NCBI GenBank assembly: GCA_033807695.1
Contig: CM066305.1
Span: 2,914,001 to 2,978,000 of the forward strand
DNA length: 64,000 nt
Direction: 5' to 3'
From: Daedaleopsis sinensis
Taxonomy: Eukaryota; Basidiomycota; Agaricomycetes; Polyporales; Polyporaceae
Shown here piece by piece: positions 57,459 to 64,000 of this stretch. A program made the translations under genes and the position numbers. Below the pieces are notes generated by a model. The model made no database searches. It was not told the DNA's origin and saw only the letters and a program-made list of their open reading frames with translations. Each line of letters starts with the position of its first letter. Within the stretch, counting starts at the first letter, position 1.

Positions 57459-58647
57459 CTACAACTGTTCACAACACTCCTGCCTGGCATCCTGTCAAGA
57501 ATGATGCACCAAGAGCACGCAGCCCTCAGCAATTCGCTCACCGTCTATTCCGGACGCAAATTTTCTGTAGCGAGCTGCCCGTTGAGCTACTCCAAGATCC
57601 GACGGTCCAAGAGGTATGTCGCGAGTTGTATTTCTGGTCAATGATATTGTTTCCGACGGACGACGAGCCGGGTGCACATCTGTCCATCTTCGCCAAAGTT
57701 GTTTGGGACGGCACCATAGCAAGGGTAGTCATTGAGGTGCACACTCAATGCCACCAGATCTGGCGTCAGAGCCCGGATGTGGCTTGCTTTCGCTCAAGCA
57801 CTGTGGGTTCTGGTTCACCGCGACGTGCATGAAACATAGTTGACCCGGCTCAGAAACCTCGCAGTATTACCACCACACCTGCGTGGTTTCACGCTGGTCT
57901 AGTTCCACTGCGTGGAGAGTCTTCCTAGACGACTACCTGTGGGCGTCCAACGACCCTACACGGACTCGTCTCAAAAGACTCTCCACATAGTGACTGGAGG
58001 GAGTCATCGTGGTGAATGAGAAGATCGATTCCCACCAAATGGCGTTTATCTTCTTAGTCGTGACTATGTGACATGTCACATGCACGTGACCGCGTAACCC
58101 GTTTTGTTGAGTGTGCTCGTCCACGGGCAGTGGGACAGTGTCCAGCACACACTCGTGCTCTCAGTACAAAGCACGAGTGTGTGTAGTGATATTCGACCTC
58201 AAGAAGTTAAGGAGCTCACAGATTGTTTTCTAGCAAGGCATATCGTAATGCCACTCCCACTGGCAGCTCCTCGTCGTCCTCCATATGCATCTGAATCGCG
58301 CCCCGTGTCTTTAGCCTGATTTGACGTCTGGGAAGCGGCATTTGCCCCTAGCTGACAGTCCGACATGTTCCTGGAGAACACCGAGCGACCCTTGCCTGCG
58401 ATTGGTGCCGATGACGGCCGCGTGGCCTGGAGAGGAAGGAGGACGTCGCCGTGAGGAATGAAGCCGTGTGCGCCTTTCAGCTGTCCCTGTGGGCTTCTCA
58501 CCCAGAATGGACCCCGCTAAACAGCTAGAAACCCATTTACGACATCATCCGCCCCGTTCATAAGTATTCCGCCATGCTCTGCCGCTCTTCACCCTCCCCA
58601 CCCTCCTTCTGCCCCGGAGTCATACCTGAAGACCTGGCACTGCGAGA

Positions 58648-59213
58648 ATGACCGACACGAACGTCTCACACCATCCTCGCACTCCGACTGCTGGACACAG
58701 CGACGCCAGCGACGAGTACGATGTCTATCTTCTGTACTATTCCCAGAATCATACTCTCAAAGTAAGCGTTGCCGTAAATATCACTCACTGGCATGTTCCT
58801 CATTAATAGCTGTGCAGCTAGACTCGCGCAGCGAACCCAAGGCTATTTCATCGTTCTCCGACCTTTCTGCGTCCGTGCTGCCGACATCACCCTCCGTCGA
58901 GTCCCTTCCCGCGCTCCGTCACCTGAGCAAACTGCCGGAAGCCGCTTCCCCAACACATTTGCACAATTGTGTGCTCGTCTCTCCCGAGTTCGTCGATGGT
59001 GACACAGTTAGACTCGGTTACAGCCAGCTCTTCGTAGCTGGCCTGCGGGCCAAGGTGAGTTATTCATTTGTTATTATCTCCTGTTCTTCGATACCCAAAC
59101 GCCGGTAGTCTCGCCAAATCACACGAAAAATCGACGTGTTCTTCATCAAAGCCGCCGACAAGCTGCGCGCGCTCAAAGACCGCTTTCGTCGTCGTTCGCT
59201 TGTTTCAGCGTGA
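58648..59213 (+). CDS. Small protein of unknown function (151 residues)
   Basis: Exons 58648-58761, 58818-59054 and 59109-59213 join in phase 0. It starts MTDTNVSHHPRTPTAGHSDA, then DEYDVYLLYYSQNHTL. A Ser/Pro/Leu-rich middle (SVLPTSPSVESLPALRHLSKLPE) and VLVSPEFVDGDTVRLGYSQLFVAGLRAK follow. The basic C-terminus is SRQITRKIDVFFIKAADKLRALKDRFRRRSL. No signal peptide or membrane segment is seen. No family recognised. Consistent splicing and phase support a real gene, but expression evidence would be needed. Confidence 0.55.
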
Positions 59214-61167
59214 AGACTGGTCAACTGTTTGTCAAGCATCGCCGTCGTAGGAATTAGGGTGTATACTATATACTAGACTCGAGGGACACCATTGGGCACA
59301 TTGGAATTTTGGGTATACATCAAGATTGGAAGCTACTAGTAGCAGCATACTTATCTTACTACATTTTTCTTGAGTATACGAAGTATCACGAACAAGTAGT
59401 CGTACTGTATTGTTGAGAGGCGCAGTGAGTCTCTATCATAGTTAGGAAAAGAAAGAAAGACTATTTGTATGCCAGTGTCGGTTCTTGTCATGGTAACCAG
59501 CGCTAGCGCGGGCGCAATGCACTGAATTCCGCTCGAAGCCCTCGTGGAAGGATCCGCGCCGCCGGGAAACATTGTAGTACTACCATTTCATCCTGCAGCA
59601 AACGTGAAGGATGTATGGGGGATCGTAGTTGAGGGAGATCCGGAGCACGTAGGCTATAGTGCAGGCGGGCGACAACTCCTGGCAGTTTGTACCTCGTAAC
59701 TTGGACGTGTCAAGTTCCTCTCGATAGATGTATGATATGTACGGGAGGTTGGCCTGTGATCAGCGTCGACAGGAGGCTCCGATCCGGTGGGCACCGCGGA
59801 CCTTGAATGCTGCGGACGATGAGACACGACGACTCGGCGGAGTTGTTCCACACGGTGGCCCTGGGCTAGTATTTGCGTCGCACAGACACCGCGCGGCAGG
59901 ACCACAGTCCGACTGTGAAGATCCTCTAGATACGAGTATATGCGGCAATTGGACCCTGATATCGGCTGGTTAAATTGAAGCAGGTTAGCTGAGCAGGCCA
60001 CACTGGGACGAAATCCCTTACGGCCACCTTTCGACCATACTTGGAGAGTCACGGAGATCGTGGAGTCCAGTTTTACGTACTCCTCGGCGTTTTGAGCGTG
60101 CTTGAGCTAAGCTTGAGCTTCCTACTGCGCGCTCCTGGTCTGGTGCTAGCTATAGTAGTCGTAGGGAAGAGGCGTGACTTGCTTGAAGGATTTGGGAAGG
60201 AACGTAGTATGTAGTTCCGAAAGGAGACGATTGGCCCGGCAAGGTGTGGCCGGCACAGCATCAGGACTTCGCGGCAAACACCGACTTTTGCCCATCCACG
60301 TCCACTACGTCCAACGCTAAAGCTTGGACATACCTTTCAATTACCGCCGAGCTCTGACTAGCTAGTCGCGGCGTCGCTGACATGGGAGGGCCTTTGGCTG
60401 TTACTCTGTCGATCATACGTCGACGCTCTGATGGACGATCATCTACCACTACAGGCCCACTCCGCCACAACTTCATCTGAAGCTTCGAGCCAGTCTGCTG
60501 ACGAGCCCAGGTATTCATTCCACAACAGTTCCTCATGTGACGTGGGATCCTATCAGGAACATATGGTATGCTGGCCACTGCAACGTGGCGACCTGCCGCC
60601 TTCAAGTGCTTCCTCATTTCCGAACGGCCCAAAGTTCGTGGTGTTCTACCATCTCGGCTATTCACGCAGTACGTCGTTCTTCATCGGCTTCCCATTTCCC
60701 CCCTGTGATTTCCCTCTTCAGGCCACGATTGCGTGCCAGCTATACACAGAGCAATCGGTGGGCCACCAGGCCACCGTCGTCAGGGCGTAGGGTCGCGTCC
60801 TGGCCCGGGTGAAGATCCTCTGCGCTCGAGCTGAGGCTCTGCGTTACGCGTAGAAGTGATGAGCGTCAGCGCGTCGCGCTTCCGTGCGTGCTTATCCATC
60901 ACCGTCACGGTGTAGCAAGCTATCTGCGACGTTCGTCCGACCTTGCATTCTCCCTCCATCTCAAGCCTCGAGGCTTGAGCGCTTGCAGTTCGAATGCAGT
61001 GGATGTGGATCCCCATATTCAGCATGTCTTGCACATCGCAACAGGTCTCAACGTGGTCCTCGACCTTCACATTCCATCCGTATAAGACTCTCGCAACCCG
61101 CCCCTCGTCTCCTGCGCAACCCCCTCGCGTATTCACCGCTCTGCCATATCCGTGAACTCTCCTCGCC
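59214..61167. other. Intergenic region with no recognised gene
   Basis: About 2 kb. Weak frames at 60431-60790 (+) and 59654-60052 (-) lack any family pattern. AT-richer stretches lie near 59250-59450. Confidence 0.55.
61081..61086 (+). promoter_or_regulatory. TATA-like box of the 245-residue gene
   Basis: TATAAG at 82-87 bases before the ATG at 61168, preceded by CATCCG and followed by pyrimidine-rich sequence. Confidence 0.45.
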
Positions 61168-62191
61168 ATGGCGTACACCGCGTACGACACCTACAACAAC
61201 CAATTCGCGTACCCCCTCCAGCACTCGTTGTCCCATGGCGCGATGTATGGAGTCCCTCCCACCACTGAATACGGGTACCACGACCCGGCATACGGTGCCG
61301 CATATTCCGATGTATGCACAACAATCATCAAGCTCATGCCCGTTTCGCTAACGAAACATTAGGGCTATGTCCAGGGTACTTATCCGACAGCTTATGCTCC
61401 TCAGCGCACCGTCAGTCAGTACGGCCGAGGTGAGCCACATATCCATGCTACTGACTTCACTTGCTAAACATGGCTCAGCCTACGATGACTTCGACCTCCG
61501 AGACCCCTACTACGGCGGTACTGCTACACCCTACACTCGCCACCGCCGCAGCTCTTCAATGTCACGGTCCATGTCGAGAACGATGTCGCGTTCCCTCTCG
61601 CGAATGGGACGGCCAGCACTCGGCGATTACCGTCGCCCGAGCAGCACCGTCATCAAGTTCAAGCGCAAGGGCGGCTTCCGAAGCGGCATCACCCTCGGCG
61701 AGGCCATGTCCGACGCGCACCTCAGCCAGAACGACGACTACTCCCTGTACGACCTCAACGCGGACGCACGCGGCCGCATCATCCTCAAAGTCCGGGTAAG
61801 TCGCGCTCGCGCTCGCGGCCGGCATGTGCAATGACGACGTACTCACCCCACCCCGCCCGACAGTGGACGGGCTACAACTCGATGACATACGAGCTGCCCG
61901 CGGACAGCTACGACGGCCGCGTCGAGCTGCAGACGCTCGCGCGGCGCATCGCACGCGCGTGCGTGCATTTCCTGCAGGTGAGCACGCCTTTCCCTTCCCG
62001 CCTGCACGCCCGCCGCAGCCGCAGCCGCAGCCGTGCCGCGCGGGGCCCTCGACGGAACGGCGCCGCTGATGCTCGTTCTTTGTGCGTGTGCGCAGGCCAA
62101 CATGATCCCCGTGTCGTGGGACCGCGTGATCCTCTACCACCTGGAGGAGATCTCGCCGGGCACCTGGCAGCCCGTCCTCTCCACGAGCTGA
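61168..62191 (+). CDS. Conserved fungal protein of unknown function (245 residues)
   Basis: Exons 61168-61311, 61363-61429, 61479-61795, 61864-61977 and 62096-62191 are all in phase. The N-terminus is Tyr/Pro/Ala-rich (MAYTAYDTYNNQFAYPLQHS, YGYHDPAYGAAY). An Arg/Ser block with MSRSMSRTMSRSLSRMGRP is next. A compact, folded-looking C-terminal domain follows: VIKFKRKGGFRSGITLGEAM, LYDLNADARGRIILKVRWTGYNSMTYELPAD, VELQTLARRIARACVHFLQANMIPVSWDRVILYHLEEISPGTWQP. The repeated MSRS motif may be phosphorylated or bind RNA (inference). The product is probably cytoplasmic or nuclear; no signal peptide. I do not know its function. Confidence 0.8.
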
Positions 62192-62739
62192 AGGGCGGGC
62201 CTCGCCGCCTGCCTCCTTCTATCGGTTTGTCTCGCATGCTCCGCTGCTTTCGTTTGTACCCCTGCATATATCGCATATTTACTCTGTAGCACAAACCACG
62301 GCGTTGATTTAGAGACCTCCTTCCGCATGCTCGCTGGACGGGTGGGAGGGGTCAGATCTCGTCGTGGACTTCATTTATTGCTTTCATTGCCATCTTCACG
62401 ACCCCGTCACGATTGTATACGACACATCTACGCATACGACAAGCCAATATAAACAACACAATTCAATACAATTGTAAGAGTCGGTGCTCCGTTGGCTTTG
62501 CTTTGCACATCCCGGTGGTAGTTGCATATTGGCGACGTCCGTAGCCATCTGTATAGACTCGGGAGGAGCTTGGGTATCTACTACTGATACATTAATCCAA
62601 TCATTAAGGCTACAACGTCCGAGACGTTCACATAAGCATAAGCCAGTCCTTATCGTGTATAAGGGAGAGGGGGAGAAGGGGTTGGGCGTATCCGCGGTAG
62701 CGCGATCCGCTATTGCGTGGTTCGCTCGAGGCCGAGGAC
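62192..62739. other. Convergent intergenic region
   Basis: AT-richer 3' sequence between two convergent genes; no coding signal. Confidence 0.6.
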
Positions 62740-63194
62740 CTACACACGCCGGCGCAGGGTGTTACGGGACTTCCTCTCACGACGAGGCGTGCTGCGTATG
62801 CCGAGGGTGCGCTTGATCTTCGTCATGAGGGGGACATGGGTTTCCCGTCCGCGACCCTGTCATCGAAGGTCCAAGTCAGCTTAACTCAATGGACAGGACG
62901 AGGCCCCGTGAGCCCTCTGCATCGGCACGTACCATGAGCTTCAGTTCGCGTTTGGCGTGCTTCCTGCCGGAATGCGTGGTGTTGGGGTTTGCCAGGGCGG
63001 CCTCTGTGAGATGTGAGATGTCACGCGACGCAGGCGCGGTTAGCTCGCGAGGCTCTTCATTCAGAAGCAGCGAAGAGAAGAGACGCACTATAGCCTCCGG
63101 CGACGCGGTCTGGGTCCTTCCGAGTCCTGAAGGTGAAGCGGTGGCGAGTGGACGACGTGCGCGTGCTAGTGCCACGGTGGCCAAAGAGAGGCAT
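62740..63194 (-). CDS. Small basic Con-6-like protein (97 residues)
   Basis: Exons 63194-63089, 63003-62933 and 62856-62740 give MPLFGHRGTSTRTSSTRH..., FRTRKDPDRVAGGYKAALAN, then PNTTHSGRKHAKRELKLMGR and THVPLMTKIKRTLGIRSTPR ending NTLRRRV. The segment GGYKAALANPNTTHSGRKHAKREL has the pattern of the conidiation protein 6 motif (GYKA-x-NPNVSxEAKxHAxxxL), here a single copy. Con-6 proteins are small hydrophilic stress- and spore-associated proteins with no known enzyme activity. A TATATAAAA lies about 140 bases upstream, consistent with inducible expression. It is divergent from TAD1. A longer frame through the introns exists but lacks an ATG. Confidence 0.75.
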
Positions 63195-63621
63195 TATGGT
63201 ATGTGTGTAGAGGTTCTGGGTGAGATCTGAGAGTGAGAGTAGGTGGTTCGAGATCTAGAGTACGGATGTGTGTTGTGGAGGAGGGTAAGAGTTCACGTTG
63301 TTTGTGCGATCGACGGGAGGCAGAAGCCTGTTTTATATGCCTCAAGGCGCGCAGAACGTCATATTGACCCATGGTGTTTGCAAGTGGCTAGAGTTTGCTG
63401 CTGCTGTGGAGTGCAGAGGTGGTGCCCTGAATGGATGTGGTCATCGTGGTCAAGCTCCATCCGCCCTCCGCACCGGCGCCTCTACGTCTCTTTCCGGCGT
63501 CTGCAAGGTCACGATGTCACACCATCGCTACCATCCAGGAACCCCCACTGTCACAGCATACTACTTGCTCCAAACGCTCAAGCTACCCCGTGGACGCTTG
63601 CTCCGAGCGCAGTTGCCGTGC
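63195..63621. promoter_or_regulatory. Divergent promoter region, Con-6-like gene / TAD1
   Basis: 427 bases. On the minus strand a TATAAAA element (63331-63337) serves the Con-6-like gene. Confidence 0.5.
63331..63338 (-). promoter_or_regulatory. TATA box of the Con-6-like gene
   Basis: The minus strand reads ATATAAAA about 138 bases before the ATG at 63194. Confidence 0.55.
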
Positions 63622-64000
63622 ATGGGGTCGGACGCCTTCCCAGACACGCTCGCTCGTCTCGTGCTCTCTACCTACTCCAGGCTCAACTTCCGACCCCCGG
63701 ACGGCCAGTTCACCATCCTCGCCGGGTTCGTGCTGCGTGGCGACGGCGACGCGCTGCAGGTCATATCCCTTGGGACGGGATCTAAGTGTCTTCCTGCTAG
63801 TCGACTCCCTAAATGCGGCGACGCGCTGCACGACAGCCACGCCGAGGTGCTCGCTCGTAGAGGGGCCATCCGCTGGTTCCTGGAAGAGATCGCGCGGATC
63901 TGTGCTACACCAGGGTGGGCGTCACCGTGGATCTCCAGAGAAGACGATGGGAAGTTTGCCCTCAGAGATGGTGTAGCGTTGGTGCTGTATATCTCCACCG
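63622..64000 (+). CDS. TAD1: tRNA-specific adenosine deaminase Tad1 (5' part, runs off window)
   Basis: An open frame of 126 codons continues past the window end. Seen: VLSTYSRLNFRPPDGQFTILAGFVL, then VISLGTGSKCLPASRLPK, GDALHDSHAEVLARRGAIRWFLEEI. The HAEV motif holds the zinc-binding His and the proton-relay Glu of the ADAR/Tad1 deaminase domain; the two zinc Cys lie beyond the edge. Tad1 converts A37 of tRNA-Ala to inosine. The ATG at 63622 (MGSDAFPDTLARL) fits the family best. An in-frame ATG at 63514 would add 36 residues without evident homology. Confidence 0.9.
   Translation, partial: MGSDAFPDTLARLVLSTYSRLNFRPPDGQFTILAGFVLRGDGDALQVISLGTGSKCLPASRLPKCGDALHDSHAEVLARRGAIRWFLEEIARICATPGWASPWISREDDGKFALRDGVALVLYIST

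Larger units (their letters stand above)
54707..58647. other. Gene-poor, repeat-containing region
   Basis: Almost 4 kb with no gene I can support. It holds a 17-bp minisatellite (56690-57030), three imperfect hairpin repeats (57354-57458) and scattered short frames. A stretch near 57560-57830 has some protein-like sequence (for example YFWSMILFPTDDEPGAHLSIFAK) but no start, intron pattern or family. Confidence 0.55.

Noticed and set aside
57435..57832. Protein-like frames (YFWSMILFPTDDEPGAHLSIFAKVVWDG)
   Set aside because: No ATG-led model, no splice-consistent extension and no family recognised on either strand.
62876..63184. Minus-strand frame of about 100 codons reading through the introns of the Con-6-like gene
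   Set aside because: It starts at TTG, has an in-frame stop just upstream, and the spliced model gives a family-consistent protein from a proper ATG.
63514..63621. Upstream in-frame ATG for TAD1
   Set aside because: The added 36 residues show no family likeness; the ATG at 63622 places the start at the usual distance from the conserved STYSRLNFRPP segment. It remains possible.

Overview
The window is nuclear DNA from a filamentous basidiomycete, most likely an Agaricomycete of the Polyporales or a close relative. The grounds are GC-rich genes broken by many 50-80 base introns with GTRNGT-type donors, tandem P450 and berberine-bridge-like oxidase genes, and the overall gene families present. 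No rRNA, tRNA, CRISPR or viral gene was seen. All gene models were read by eye from open frames, splice dinucleotides and intron phase. Every multi-exon model given here keeps one open frame from ATG to stop, except where noted.

Region 1-7.1 kb holds a broken CLD1/ABHD5-type alpha/beta hydrolase gene (- strand). A complete hAT DNA transposon (1591-6369) is inserted in its third exon. The element has a perfect 8-bp target duplication, 13-bp terminal inverted repeats and an uninterrupted 13-exon, 1111-codon transposase. The same host gene also carries a 326-bp foldback element in intron 1, and its C-terminal half is replaced by a 57-bp tandem repeat.

Region 7.5-36.8 kb is mostly housekeeping. 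In order: mitochondrial ribosomal protein uS11m (-) head to head with QCR9 (+); inositol hexakisphosphate kinase KCS1 (-); a compositional-chimera gene (+); an FHA-forkhead factor (-) head to head with a mitochondrial fission protein MTFP1 (+); eIF2B delta GCD2 (-) head to head with exoribonuclease RAT1 (+); a small divergent forkhead gene (-); a PRPVSPY-repeat protein of unknown role (-); R-SNARE SEC22 (-) head to head with the MPO1-type dioxygenase gene (+); and an SDR oxidoreductase (-) with four exons of 13-29 bases.

Region 38.8-48.1 kb is accessory metabolism on the + strand: two related P450s and an FAD-linked oxidase of the berberine-bridge family. With the nearby SDR this looks like a small oxidative cluster, though no backbone synthase is visible.

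Region 49-64 kb contains an EF-hand MscS-type channel (-) whose first intron is swollen by two terminal-inverted-repeat elements; a coiled-coil protein (+); a repeat-rich gene-poor stretch (54.7-58.6 kb); a 151-residue orphan (+); a conserved 245-residue protein (+); a Con-6-like small protein (-); and the start of tRNA adenosine deaminase TAD1 (+), which runs off the right edge.

The most notable signals are the apparently intact hAT element with a frame-restoring insertion site, two families of short elements lying in or near genes, and the repeated use of 13-22 base exons that encode or interrupt catalytic motifs.
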